Assembly: GCA_025084515.1 (NCBI GenBank)
Contig: JAJAGP010000049.1
Location: forward strand, 868,001-932,000
Length of the DNA: 64,000 nucleotides
Reading direction: 5' to 3'
From: Ancistrus triradiatus
Lineage: Eukaryota; Chordata; Actinopteri; Siluriformes; Loricariidae
Shown: piece by piece, positions 1 through 11,440 of the stretch
Numbering within the stretch: the first letter of the stretch is position 1
Layout: each line of letters starts with the position of its first letter
Translations under genes and position numbers: made by a program
Notes under the pieces: generated by a model
What the model was told of the DNA's origin: nothing
The model's input: only the letters and a program-made list of their open reading frames with translations
The model's database searches: none

Positions 1-1437
1 CCGGGGAGGAAAATAAGGTTCGTTCAAAGCGGGTTGTGCTTAACAACATCTTGACACAAATCTGTCAAGTTTGCTTGGTAAAAACAACCATTAATCTTTC
101 TGGGTTTTATGAAAACTACATTTCTTCAAAGAAAAAATAAATAGCATTTATTCATGTTGTTCTCCTCGCCCAGCTGTGCTTATTAAGGACTTGGTTTTCC
201 AGCTTACATTATCATGACTACAATAGGAAGTGTTGGCAAACTGGTGAAGGTACTGGACTGTTGACCAGAAGGTTGGGTAGAAGAAATTCAAATTGTTTTG
301 TGTCCGAATTGTTAAAGTAAAGAGGTATTCGAATTTCGAGGTTCCATTGTACATTATAAGTAACAAACAATATCTGGACAAGTATACTATTAGACAGTTT
401 ATTATATGAATGTGACTGGACCCTGAGCAAATTTCAAACGCCAGATGAAGACCTAAGAAAGCAGCGAGAAATCAGATAATCAGAGAGAGGGAACATATGG
501 GTGTCTTTCCATCGAGCTTCTGAATCTTTATTCGCTTTTCTTGCAATGCTTGATCTTTATAGTATAAAAATGTAATATTTTAAATGTGCCAAAAATGGCC
601 CAGGGGCAAAGTGATCCTTTGAATCAAAAAAATAAGCACTTAAAATTTTTTAACATTTATCTACCGCTCAGCAGCCGAACATTGCTTTCATTTCAATTTA
701 ATCACCGGCAGAAACTTTATTGAAAGCAGCTTACAATAAGGCTGAATCCAATCAAAGCTCAGAGCTGAGCTGCTAAAGATTAAAGGCCTTGCTCTGAATG
801 TTTAACTGAGGCTCACTGCCAGGCCATTCTGAACTCAGCTCTTCCTACGTAACCTTCAGAAACTAAATGAACCTGCTTCTGAGTGCAAATAAATAACAAC
901 AAGGAATCAACAAGGATTTAGACTCTCTCCTCTGTGTTTCTATGCTGTAATGTTCAGTTAGGCTTAAGAATGCAGTATATAATACATATCATTCGTTGCA
1001 TATTGTTGATACACCAGAAATGGGCTGCTGCCATGGCTATGGTCCTGCCAGTTGCGTCTGTATAGCATTTTGAATGTAAAAATGCTGAAGAGAATAAATC
1101 ACAACAATAAAAAACTGTATTAATTATGTAAATATTCGTTGAAAAAATGTTAATTGAACAATAGATTGGCACTCCTGCAAATGAGAAGCAAACTGCACAA
1201 TGCAAGGCAAATGAATGAGGCATGTTTGAGCACTGCTTTTAATTAAAGGTATTAGGATTAAAGGTGTAATTTTTGCAGAGCAGACGTTCAAGTTTTTTTC
1301 TCTCTCAGGGCAGAAAGGCAATTTTAAGAAAAAAAAAATCTAAATCCACAGTAACAAATTAAGATACACAATGTGTAATAATTCCACTGGAAAGGTGCTT
1401 GGTTTCTTTCTTTTGTTTTGTTCAATAAGAACCTCCA
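1..1437. other. unassigned A+T-rich sequence, no gene seen
   Basis: No open frame here resembles a protein, and I see no RNA gene or clear repeat. The stretch around 690-880 is more balanced in composition than its surroundings and carries no repeat signature. It could be conserved non-coding sequence, but nothing in the bases proves that. Confidence 0.5.
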
Positions 1438-2070
1438 GAACGCAGTGTTCCTTAGATTTACTTTTATTTCATTGGAGACAGTATGAACACAAGATATTTC
1501 AGGTATATTTCTGGTGAACCTCACTTCATCCATTCCTACATTTCAGGCCTGCAACACATTCCAATAAAAGCTGGGAACGAGGCAATTTATGGCTAGTAAT
1601 GACGTAAAAAAAATACTGATGCGATTTGAAACTGTTAATGGTACAAAAACAGCAACCAGGCACGGCAAATGAATGAGAAAATGCATTAAGTCCTTAAAAA
1701 CAATGTTCCTTGAAGAAAGATTGGAAGGGATTTTCATATTTCTGCCTCTACAGTACAGTGCATAAACGACTCAAGAAATCTTGAGTCTGTATAGGGTGAG
1801 TTTGAAAGCCTAAGCTTGAACACTTGTGATCTCTGATCCCTCAGATGGCACTGGATCAAAAACCATCATTCATCAATAGCTGACATAACCGCCTGGGCAA
1901 GGCATTACTTTACAAACCTTTGTGAAGCACTACAATATACAGTTACATTCACAAATGCCACTTAAAACGTTATGTGCAAAAAATAAGTCTTATGTAAGCC
2001 TTATGTCCAGAAGTAGTGTCGATTTCTCTGGGATTGCAGGCATCTGGGATGGTCCATGTGGGATAGAGCA
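1438..2070 (+). mobile_element. Tc1/mariner-like transposon relic, long-TIR family A, copy 1
   Basis: The order of segments matches a widespread teleost Tc1-like family. First come the inner part of a terminal region (1467-1500, ending in the motif ACAGTATGAACACAAG), then the segment GCCTGCAACACATTCC at 1547, then a degraded transposase coding part from about 1690. The conceptual transposase reads on the plus strand. Frameshifts and stops break it throughout the helix-turn-helix region, so no frame stays open. The 3' half, including the catalytic core beyond about 2070, is absent. Two other copies of this family lie at 23.3 and 33.5 kb. Family membership is from recognition, not a database search. 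Confidence 0.7.
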
Positions 2071-2188
2071 GATATTTGGCCCAAACAATTAACTTTATCT
2101 TACTTGCTGTTACAGGAACTAAATAAACAAACACTGCGCCAATGAACTCATGTCTTAACCTGGAATTACAAGGCACCAAACAGCATCT

Positions 2189-2231
2189 GGTCCTGTGGTC
2201 CTGGTCCTGGACCTGGTGGTCCTGTGGTGGT
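2189..2231. repeat. short GGTCCT-rich tandem tract
   Basis: A run of imperfect GGTCCT/GGACCT hexamers. It makes the plus strand read as a short glycine- or valine-rich peptide in any frame. It is too short and imperfect to be coding evidence. Confidence 0.6.
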
Positions 2232-2232
2232 T

Positions 2233-3506
2233 CCTACCCATTAAAAATGAGTTGCTGACCAGTGGCAGAACATATGGACAAAAACTACCACCAATATGTA
2301 TATACGTAATGGGTATTCCTGATAAAAGGTCAAGAAGACAAGAAAGTGTCCAGCTATGGCATGTCACTGACAGCCTCTAAATCCGTTCTATATTTGTCTC
2401 CTAATGTGCCTTGGCTGTAGAAGAAGCACAAGCTGTAAACAACATTCTCGTTAATGCCAGACTGTCTCTGGGACTCAAAGAAGGACAGGAGAATAAAGTG
2501 CCATACCGAAGCAGCAGAATTTTCTGTTTCTGGATTGTTCTAATGCTTTCAGTGAAGGCTTTCAGAGCTTGTCTTGACACGACAGCTTTATCTGCTCCGG
2601 CTAATGAGTGTTTGCAGAGGAATGGAAGGTATGGTGTGTAAGGATGAAGGATTCAGTGTTTGTGTGAGACAGAGCATAGTATTAATGAACAGAAAGCCAC
2701 TTATCATGGAAAACACTTTGACAGCTCAAAAGAGTGTCAGAAAATCGGTCTACCGGAGAAAGCTCGGACTGAATAAAAGACTGTTTACCTCTTTCAAGGA
2801 GAAATGAATATCAAGGCATTGCTTTGACAATCTGTATCGACATTCACGCTAATAGGGCTGATTTTTTTTAAGTTGACTGCAAGTTACTACCCCTCAGGTG
2901 TAAATAAACAAAATGGAGCGTAGAGTGGTGGATTTGCTACACGAAAATTGGTATTCACATTAATGTGTAGTGAATCCACAGAAACGAGGACAAGCAGGCA
3001 GGTAGCACTCTTAGATCTTCATGTAGTTGTTTCAAAGCATTCATTGAAAGATCCCAACCATCATTTTCACAATACTCACCAGACAAAAAACAAGTCACCT
3101 GTGACTGAAATGTAACCTACCAGTTCATCCTTTGGCCACAATTCTGATGAGAATTTCTTGTAGACTGGGATTGTTTCCGCCGCTGGTAGACCTGTATCAC
3201 CGACACTTCGAAACACCTGGAAATTCAGCTACTTCTTTCACACTATAGCCTTTGGTAAGCCCAAATGCTCCTTTTTTGCCAATCATTAACATCTGCTTTG
3301 CAGCCCATTTTCCACACATCCAACGTGATATTCAATGCACTGTACCACCTCTTCTCAATCAATGAATCCTGTCGCACACCCTGCACGTATTTATAGCCCG
3401 ATCGCCCTCGTGCAGCGCCGTCTGCAGGAGCCTGAAGTTACTACCTTAAAGACTCAAGGTGACTAATTTTTTTCAAACCAGGCATTCTTAATATTTTCTC
3501 ATTGGT
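2233..3506. other. unassigned sequence, no gene seen
   Basis: Nothing recognisable. Short open frames at 2411-2807 have no protein-like composition and no splice context that I can support. Confidence 0.45.
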
Positions 3507-3790
3507 GTATATAAACTATGTAGGCAAAAGTTTGTGGACACCCAAAACTGACATCCGAGACGTGAGTATTAGTATAGATTTTTTGCTGCTGTGCTGCTAC
3601 AACAGTCTTTGTTCTGCTAAGAGGACTTTCCACTAGATTTTGGAACATCACTGTGATGTTAGACAATAAACCCTGGAACACTTTTGTCATTCCAATGCAT
3701 TTTCAAGGTATGTTGGAGTTAGGGTCAAGGATCTGTTCAAGCCAGCCAAGGTCCCAATCAACGTTGGCAAACCAATACTCGATGGAGTTT
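3507..3790 (-). mobile_element. Tc1/mariner-like transposon fragment, second family
   Basis: The left end carries the terminal motif GGCAAAAGTTTGTGGACACC (3521-3540), typical of a common fish Tc1-like element whose transposase reads on the opposite strand. Downstream sequence (tracts around 3588-3650) corresponds to the C-terminal transposase coding part in reverse, with frameshifts. A later segment (3750-3790) still resembles the family, but the right terminal repeat is missing. It is a truncated, inactive copy. The family is assigned from memory of the terminal motif. Confidence 0.6.
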
Positions 3791-4564
3791 GTTTAAAGAC
3801 TGCAGGTACTGACTTGCTGGGAGCGGAAACCTATAAATATGTCCCTTTGAGAGTCACAGGGCTTTCAGTACCCATTCTACTGGCACCTTTTGTCCGTGGA
3901 GAATTAAGAAATGCATCCTTTATATTATGAATGTGTTCATAATCAAAGTGCGTTGAAAAGTGAGTGAATGTTACTGAAACAGCTGAGCTCAATAATTAAT
4001 CACTGAAATCAATGAATCACTGAAACTATTAAAATGTGTTATAACATGAGTGACCTTGTTAAGCAGACCATTCCTATGTATGTCTCTACTGCACATTTAC
4101 ATATAAAAATAATATACTGTAAAGAGTCAAATCCAGTCATTAAGCAATAGTGAGAAGCCACAACTGTGAACCCGCAATACAGATCTTCACTTCAATAAGT
4201 GATAATTAAGACAAAGGTTATGTGTGAGTAAGGAGTGGCTGAGCTTCTGCCTAACAATAGAATCTCATTAAATGAGTACTTTATTGTTTTCTGAACTTAA
4301 CCTGCCATGCGTTTACCATATTCTACCATATATTTAGCTTCAATGCATTTATCTTGGGCGGTCACGTCCTAATAATGGAAAATGAAAAAAAAAAACGAAA
4401 CGGCTAAATGCAGTATGTGTGGAAAGTTGATCTTTTGTAAACATGGAAAAAACATCTAAGCACCAACATGATACTGAGTTTCGGCAGTGAATCAGGTTTG
4501 AACGACTGTGGTCTCCTAGCCCAAATGCTACATTAGCCGGGAGAGTCTAAAACACTCCATGTGA
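3791..4564. other. unassigned sequence, no gene seen
   Basis: A+T-rich sequence with scattered TGAATC(A/G) motifs near 3960-4030. No gene, RNA or clear repeat was identified. Confidence 0.45.
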
Positions 4565-4880
4565 ATGAAACTTAATGCAGTTTAATGTCCTATATCAATG
4601 ACCTAGGAACTTCTCTCATTTATAACTGGAGCGAAGTAATCTCTACTGCTGAAATGACGAACCTGAGACCCAAAAGGAAAGTAATCATTTTTACGTTAAG
4701 ATATTCCCATTTAAACCAATTAGAAGTAAAATGCATTATGTAAAAATGATTACTTTCCCTTCGGACCACATATTTGTCATTTCAGCAGAAGAGGTTACTC
4801 ATGAGTAGTAGTAATTGAGAGAAGTTTGGTGTTCCTAGGTCAAGTACATTAAGTACATTAAGCTACATTAAACTTTCTAC
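4565..4880. repeat. foldback (palindromic) element of about 315 bp
   Basis: The left arm (about 4565-4700) and right arm (about 4731-4880) are imperfect reverse complements over more than 120 bp, around a loop of roughly 30 bp. Matching landmarks include GACCTAGGAAC at 4600 against GTTCCTAGGTC at 4831, and AAAGTAATCATTTTTAC at 4679 against its complement at 4739. It has the form of a foldback MITE or a hairpin-forming transposon remnant. No coding content and no certain target-site duplication were seen. Confidence 0.75.
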
Positions 4881-4899
4881 TTACAATGGGTGTAAAAAT

Positions 4900-5061
4900 G
4901 ACTACTTTTGAAGTAGAAATATACAAAAAATAAAGATATTCTTACTACCAAAACATTTGGCACATTTTTTCACCATTTTGGAATCAAAACTTGGAATCGA
5001 TAAGAACCAGAATCGATAAGCAGAATCTGAATCGATTAAATGCAAACTATACCCAACCCTA
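4900..5061 (-). mobile_element. terminal fragment of a fish DNA transposon (TAGGGTTGGGTAT end)
   Basis: The segment ends at 5061 with the reverse complement of TAGGGTTGGGTAT. Before it is a string of ATCGAT-containing motifs (4996, 5012, 5031). Both are characteristic of the ends of a dispersed teleost DNA-transposon family. Only one end is present. The superfamily cannot be decided from this fragment. Confidence 0.5.
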
Positions 5062-5199
5062 GTCTCTCCTGTACTATAGTTTTTGTGCTTTTTCTCAAGA
5101 CCCTGGATGGAGTGCCGGTCCATCACTCAACGCTAGGAAGTGGTTACTGATGCAATGCATGGCTTCCCCTCTTTTGAACGAGGCCAATTATGGGTCTGT

Positions 5200-5325
5200 C
5201 GGGCGGTACAGTGGCACAGTGAATACTCTGATTTCCTTCTACATTACAAAGACGTGAAAGTGTCCCAGTGTGAGTGAGAGAGCGTGTCTGTCTAGGGTCA
5301 GGATACCATTCCACTACTGATTATT
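5200..5325 (+). mobile_element. degraded LINE/SINE-type repeat segment
   Basis: It starts with GGGCGGTACAGTGGCACAGT, the typical opening of a common fish tRNA-like or LINE-tail repeat (general form: gggcggcacggtggctcagt). It ends with a GTGAGTGAGAGAG tract and a TCTAGGGT motif. It is short and diverged, with no coding content. A related tail lies at 5755. Confidence 0.45.
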
Positions 5326-5479
5326 AAATATAGATTTTGTCGAGAAGCACTGTGTAATCCATTACTTATGGGATATCATTCTTTCCAAGGTGTTAAAATA
5401 AAGGAAACTCATTTATTTGTTTATATGTTCATTTAACGTGGCCATCTCAGTTGAAACACTCCGGTGACTAAACTAAATA

Positions 5480-5740
5480 AAGCAGCCTCAAGAAGGCAAC
5501 GTTATTTTTAGATTCTTAACCTTATCAGGGTAGGAAAAAAATCATTTCTGTGAACGTGTCTGATGATTATCCCCCGTTCTCTCCTCACCTTCTTACACAG
5601 ACAATTTACACCGAATTTTTCGAACAAATCAAAATCACATCAGTTCTGACTTGCTGGTCTGTTTAATTAATTTCTTTTTAATTTAATCAGTACAGGTACA
5701 GTGGTTGTTCACTAACAAGTAAACATAATTTAACAATTCT
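5480..5740. repeat. non-coding segment present twice, copy 1
   Basis: This segment aligns along its whole length, in direct orientation, with 8209-8445. Shared landmarks are AGCAGCCTCAA, CTGATGATTATCCC, CGTTCTCTCCTCACCTT, GACTTGCTGGTCTGTTTAAT and AAGTAAACAT. The copies differ by substitutions and small indels. No terminal inverted repeats or coding frame were seen. It could be a local duplication or two copies of an unrecognised dispersed repeat. Confidence 0.75.
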
Positions 5741-5754
5741 TATGATTATATTTA

Positions 5755-5885
5755 TGGACTGTAATGGATTGGCACCCTGTCTAGGGTTGTTCCTGTCTTG
5801 CGCCCTGTGTCAGCCGACTAGGCACCGGTTGTTCCGCGACCCTGATTAAGTGGATGAGAAAATGAGTGAATAAGTGAATGAATAT
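5755..5885 (+). mobile_element. 3' tail of a LINE (or LINE-mobilised SINE)
   Basis: The sequence reads GGATTGGCACCCTGTCTAGG, then a CGCCCTGTGTC block, GCGACCCTGATTAAGTGG, and a decayed (TGAA)n end. This is the usual 3' tail of a fish L2-type LINE or its partner SINEs. No reverse-transcriptase coding sequence precedes it, so the insertion is strongly 5'-truncated. A second tail is at 12.1 kb. Confidence 0.65.
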
Positions 5886-8208
5886 TTATCTTCTAATATC
5901 ACAAACACGCCTTACATCATGTTGTAAATGCAGCAACATTTCCATTTATTATCACCTGAATCAAACATTAGCAATGTTGTACAGGTTCTAAACAGTCAGG
6001 AGCACAAAAGGGCTAAAAGTGCATTCTGTGAGAGAGCCGTTTTAGCATTCACAGCAAATGAACACTCATCAGCTAGCAAAGAACAAGTGGGACACAATCT
6101 CGTAGAGAGCTCTTGTGTAGCCTGAAGCATGAGATCCAGGGTGTCAAATCAATGCCATGTCTGTTAGTAACACTGATTGTACCTGCTTCTGATTTCTGTC
6201 CTTCTCAAAAAGTAAAGTGGTTTACCAAAGGCATGTTATAATGATTGCACAAGTCCAGACAATAAAGTCTAGACATGAAGGTGCAGGCCTAGGTCGGAGT
6301 GGCCCATGCACAGTGCTGTTCAGGACCGAGCAGAATTATGTTTAACCAGAGATGGCCAACATGGCGACTGTAGTACAGAAGCCCAGGCCCGTCATTAGAA
6401 AGAACCAATTGGCATTTGAGTCTTGGCCCCTTTGTAGTGGCGGGATGCGCATGTGCAATAGCCAGAATAACCTTGAAAATAAAATGTTTATGTGTTATTT
6501 GAAACCAACAACACAAGTAAGTTATATCATTTTTGTCAGATTATACCTGCATTTCTAAATATGCATTTTAATTTCTCTTTCAGATATATAAGTCTCTCCA
6601 CGTTCAAAGTTGTAGGAGTCCAGTCTTGTATGGCTGGAAATAACTGCCAGTTGGCGTTCCCAAGATGGCGAGGGGGGTTAACAGACTTATCTTATAACGA
6701 CTTTGGTATAACTCTTTCAAACTTTAAAAATATTTGCTTTAGATTTACACTAATAGACTAGCAGCACAGTTAATATACAGCCAAAAACTGAGAATTAAAT
6801 ATTATTAACTCTGTCGTTGTAGCAACTTTATTTTTAACAGTGCTCACAGTTGGAAGTGTTTACGTTCCAGTGCTTTTAGGGATTTATGAAAATTATCTTA
6901 AGGCTAACTAACAGCAGGAAAACTAAATTCCACTATGAGCTTTGCAAGAAGAAAGAGCCAAGTGCCTCGGAGGAAATCCATATCCATTAGGTTAAATAAT
7001 AATTGATTTTAGCTGTAACCATCCCACAGATAAAGGCTTTCATCAGCAGCTAGAACAGAATCAGTGACACAAAGATCCTTCTGCCAATTGTGAGAGGATT
7101 CTGGAGTGATCAGCATCAGATGGAGTGTCAAGAAGTCACGTGACCCAGAAGAACAAAACCGAGAATGGGAAAGTTTGATCGGTTCTTCCCACTGAGGTTC
7201 TGACTAATTCAGGAAGTGCCACAATGCCAGGAGGATGCAAGTCCCTCAAAAGTCTTTGTCTGTCTAAATCTCCACCTGACAACTTATTCAGCAGCTCGAG
7301 TCAGCCGGATTTAGGGACGGCAGTAAAATATGTCTTACAAAATGCCCTCATTATGTGTGTCTTATGCTTCTGCTTTGATGAATTGCCTATAAAATATAAA
7401 AGATGGCCTGACGGAACAATGCTCTGTTCAGCATCGCTAACTTCTGTCCTTGAGATCTGACAGCTGTCATATGTCATTTCTACTTCAGCGTTTATACATA
7501 ACTATCATAGGGACACTTGCTTTTAGAAATACAAACCATCAACGTGTTCATCGCACTCTTGCTCCACCTCTCTAAGTCCATTACCAGAGCCTGACCACAC
7601 ATGAACAGGTTCTATTTTAAATGCAATCATATTTTATTTATGACCTGAAAGCCTTACCAGGGTTTCTAACTCTCTCTCTCTGAGTAAATTCCTTTGCCAA
7701 TTCGTCCTGGAATGCGTCAAGCCATAAGCTGTACACCAGCAACATCCCACGAGCTGTCACAGCATTCTTAGGTCACTGATTGCAATGTTTAAGCACAACA
7801 AACAAACATCTTGTGCAGCAGATTTTTTTTCCACCTCCTTATAACACTTGTTCTCCTTCAAGGTCCCACTGGAGACCAAACACAGAGTGATACACAGCAG
7901 AACTCCTAGTGAGGATATACACATTCTCTGTATTTTCATAGTTGTGATATTTCTCATGAGATGTGAATGCTTTAAGTCATTTCAGGATTTAGATGTAACC
8001 TTGTAGTTGGGGGGAAATTACTCTGAACATTGATTATTCACTAATGGAAAGTATTGCTTCAGAAAAACAGGTTTTAGCTAGAGCCATAAATATATCAATT
8101 CTCTCAATACTTTCCTTTTAACTCAATAACATGTCTTCATACCAAATAAAAACATTCTTGGGTACATACTGTAATAGTCTGCTTGTATCATTATTTTGCC
8201 CTTTCATG
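5886..8208. other. unassigned sequence with a possible short intron-like interval
   Basis: No gene is recognised. At about 6513-6583 a GTAAGT donor-like site is followed 70 bp on by a pyrimidine-rich TTTCTCTTTCAG acceptor-like site. This sits between sequences carrying AACATGGCGAC (6359) and AAGATGGCGAG (6662). The flanking frames are short and unlike known proteins. The pair could be chance or part of an expressed repeat. Confidence 0.35.
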
Positions 8209-8445
8209 AAGCAGCCTCAAATGGAGCTAACCGTATTAGGTTAGAAAAAAATGCTTGTAATTTCTGCGAATGCATCTGATGATTATCCCACGTTCTCTCC
8301 TCACCTTACACAGAATTTCTGGAACAAATCAAGATCGCACACTTGAAATATCAGTTCTGACTTGCTGGTCTGTTTAATTAATCTCTTATTTAATCGGTAC
8401 AGTGGCTGTTCACTACCAAGTAAACATCATTTAGTAATTATTCTC
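8209..8445. repeat. non-coding segment present twice, copy 2
   Basis: Direct-orientation partner of 5480-5740, about 2.7 kb downstream. The most conserved block is the one holding TTCTGACTTGCTGGTCTGTT, followed by AATTAAT and, farther on, GTTCACTA(A/C)CAAGTAAACAT. This copy is slightly shorter because of small deletions in its middle. Confidence 0.75.
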
Positions 8446-10019
8446 TAGATAAGAAAGAAAGTTCTGCCTCAGCTCCGGCCTCATTTTTTGCTGACAACAA
8501 AATGAACAGACATAACATAGCCCAGGTGTTTTGAAAGTTATAGCTTAATAACAAACTGTTCCCAGACAAAACACTGGAACTATAGAGTGAGCAAGAAGAT
8601 TTGAACACATTCAGATGACTATTTGCTGTACGCTTGCTGACTTTGACTAAAATGAACTCATTAGTGACCATACAGTGTGCATTAATACACAATTCACTTA
8701 TTTATTTTTATACTAATTCATTTTCATGCCTGTTTAATCCATTCAGGGTTGCAGAAATTTGGCCAAAATAAGGCTTTGCACTTGGATGGTACCAAGATTC
8801 TTCCTCAAAATCTTTCTCTATTCTCAGAAATACAAATATGCTGTCTTAGAGGCAATTCCTGAAGACTTGACTGGGCTTCCATTGGCAGTGTGGTTATGTG
8901 GTGGCATCCCATCCAGGCAGCCTGTGCCAAGTTGACCACCCTCAACACTGTGACCCATGGGACCTTTAACCCTGAAATGGCGCCATATTCGTATTATTGT
9001 ACAATAAATGCATTGGTTCTTACTGTCTGCCCATTGGTTTCATTACTACTGTGAGCAAACCTTATGATTTGAGACAAAACACCACTTTAAAGTCTCTGAT
9101 ATAACCATCTCAGTCCAGTGGCAATGCAGTTCTCTGCCTTGCTATATGGTTTGCAATACATTTCACCACTCACCTCCATTAAGGGCAGTCTGACAATGGT
9201 GCATGCTGTGTTATACTGAACATATGCCAGCCTCAGCAGCATGCTTCTCATATCTGTAGCTCAGAAACAGCGAGAGACCGAGTCAAAAACAGAGAGGCTT
9301 CAAGTACACGCGCAAACTTTTGAGGCTCGAATGTGAACTTTGACAAGTCACACTCACTGGGAAGAAGAGACGTTCCAGCAGGGCTCAACTGTAAGATCCA
9401 CGATGTGCCGAAAGTAAAGTGTATAAGACAGACCAGGAGAATGCTCTCCAGGCATGCTTTCTGATTCTCTCTTCCCGCCTCTCAGGAGGATGCAGGTAGG
9501 AAGTCTAAGACTGTCTTAGATGACGGTTGGTTCCTATTATTTCGGAGGTGTGATGTGTGAGCTGCTGCTGGCTTTGCGTGCTGACATGATGAGGAGTGAC
9601 TAAGAGCTCCATAGGGGAGAAGATATATCCCTATGATCAAATAAACACGCCTGCGCATACAGAGGATGATAAGTATTTGGCTTGCTGTTGGAATGACAAG
9701 TTTTAGGATATACACTGTTCTCTTTTGTTCCGACAGTAAGGGTGAACTGCACTCACGTACCACGGAGATGTAGCTAGGAATATGGTTACGCAATATGTAC
9801 ACCTCAGAACTTGCTTTCTTATCTTGTTCACTCACAAACACAAACACACATAATCCTGATTTAGAACTGTATCAGTGATCAGAGACGCCAGATCAGGCGT
9901 GTCAAGGAAATGGCAAGTTTCATAAGGTGCCTATAAGGTGCTGTATTCTCTAGGTTGTTATATTTATTATATTATGTATACTACTGTCCCATATTATATA
10001 GTGTACATTTTTGGACATT
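8446..10019. other. unassigned sequence, no gene seen
   Basis: Several open frames, the longest 121 codons on the minus strand near 9482-9847, lack domain, signal or codon features of real proteins. No repeat was recognised. Confidence 0.4.
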
Positions 10020-10200
10020 TTTGGCTGGTGAACTATTCTCAGTCCAGCTATGACACTGAGGTGGTTTAAAACCCACTCGTACCAGCACAACACACACTAA
10101 AATACCACCAACAAGTCAGTGTCACTGGTTCTGGGGGGGGTATGTAGAGAACAGATGGACTACAGTCTGTAATTGTAGAACTACAATATCAATACTGTAT
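10020..10200. mobile_element. dispersed fish repeat B, partial copy
   Basis: It opens with TTGGCTGGTGAACTATTCTC and has the typical blocks CAGTCCAGC.ATGACACTGAGG, ACCAGCACAACACACAC and ACAGATGGACTACAGTC. This is a non-coding repeat common in ostariophysan fish. The middle is deleted compared with the fuller copy at 30.5-31.1 kb. Superfamily unknown to me. Confidence 0.6.
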
Positions 10201-10214
10201 ATCAACTAGGCTGT

Positions 10215-10385
10215 CCAAGATTTCTTCCTTATATCCTATTAAAGTTCCTTGCCACTGTTGCCCTAGGCTTCTTCAGTTAGGGCTGTGAGTCTAGATATTT
10301 GTAAAGCTGCTTTGTGCACTATAAATAAATTTGACTTTTCTTGACTATTTACAATAAAGTGTTGTCTCAAAGCCGCTGAGACAAT
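10215..10385 (-). mobile_element. dispersed fish repeat C, partial copy
   Basis: On the minus strand it reads through AAAGCAGCTTTACAAA, then a block matching the GACAGTGGCAAGGAA motif of the copies at 20.5 and 43.0 kb. Near 10350-10385 a second piece with GTTGTCTCAAAGCCGCT repeats the start of the family. It is fragmented and non-coding. Confidence 0.5.
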
Positions 10386-10873
10386 ATTGAGGAGCTCAAT
10401 GTGCAAACACAGATCCAAAGCCCAGATCCAAAGAATCACAATTTTGATTAAAGCCCTGTCCGTGATACACCAGATCAGGGGTGTCAAGCATACAGCTTAT
10501 AGACCAGAAGATTATATCAAAGCATATTTACCAGAACTGAGGGCCAAAACAGTGCAAGGTCCAAAAGAAATTCAGTGCATGGACCAGCTCCATATTCATT
10601 TATTAAGAGCTCTTAACATCCATCATCCTCCAATCTCTTTAATAACCAATCCATCAAAGCTGAAGAATAAGGTACAGATAATGAGGACACTTTGTAAGGC
10701 ATACGCCGATGACTGATTGATTCCCATATCGTTGATGATTCTCCTTCCAACAGCTGTCACATAATAACCTGATTATTGGCCTAAAATCGAGAGATTATTG
10801 GCTTTCTTGAAATCTCATAACTGTTTTAATCTGATTTGTAAAGATGATTCTTCTCTGGTTTACAGTCTGAATA

Positions 10874-11440
10874 CACTGCCGGCCAAAAAAACAGGTCACC
10901 ACCTGGATTTAACTAAGCAAACAGTTAAATAGTTAAAAAAGAGCCTCCCTTCGGATCATCACTGCATTGGTGATGATGTTTCAGCTGGCAGCAAGCTCTT
11001 GAACCCTAACTGATGCAGTGAGTAGCTTCTCATTTGTTAAACAACCATGTCGAAAGACATCCTGTGATCGTGGAGATGTTCATCTGTTTCAGAAGGCCCA
11101 TTGCTTCTGCAATGTCACAACATTTATTTCTGTCCAGAGTTGCATTCATTTTTACCCAAGATCTTCTACTGATGATGGGAGATTTGTTCCACTGTGCAAA
11201 GTCTTCTCCAGCACATCTTGAAGATTCTCAATGGGGTTCAGGTCTGGACTCTGTGGTGGCCAATCCATGTGTGAAAATGATGGCTCATGCTCCCTGAACC
11301 ACTCTTCCACAATCTGACGCTTCTGAAACAGGTTGACATCTTATCCACGACCACAGGATGTATCTTTGGACATGGTTGTTTAACAAATGAGAAGCTATTC
11401 ACTGCATCAGTTAGGGTTCAAGAACTTGCTGCCAGCTGAG
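10874..11440 (-). mobile_element. internally deleted Tc1-like transposon with long inverted repeats
   Basis: The left end begins CACTGCCGGCCAAAAAAA at 10874, a well-known Tc1-type terminus. The block at 10985-11075 (AACCCTAACTGATGCAGTGA to the ATGTC start context) recurs inverted at 11345-11440. This gives long terminal repeats around a short interior. The right terminal 100 bp are missing. The interior keeps the C-terminal transposase coding part on the minus strand, listed separately. The N-terminal DNA-binding and first catalytic regions are deleted. Confidence 0.8.
11152..11340 (-). pseudogene. Tc1-like transposase, C-terminal catalytic fragment
   Basis: Translating the minus strand from 11340 gives an uninterrupted 62-residue stretch ending at a TAA at 11152-11154. 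It contains WPPQSPDLNPIENL, the third catalytic-site motif of Tc1 transposases, with its acidic residue intact. It is followed by the usual V-L-E-K helix. The first two aspartates and the paired DNA-binding domain are gone, and there is no start codon. It cannot make an active enzyme. Confidence 0.8.

Noticed and set aside
9482..9847. 121-codon minus-strand open frame
   Set aside because: Mixed composition with no motif, signal or splice support. It is most likely chance.
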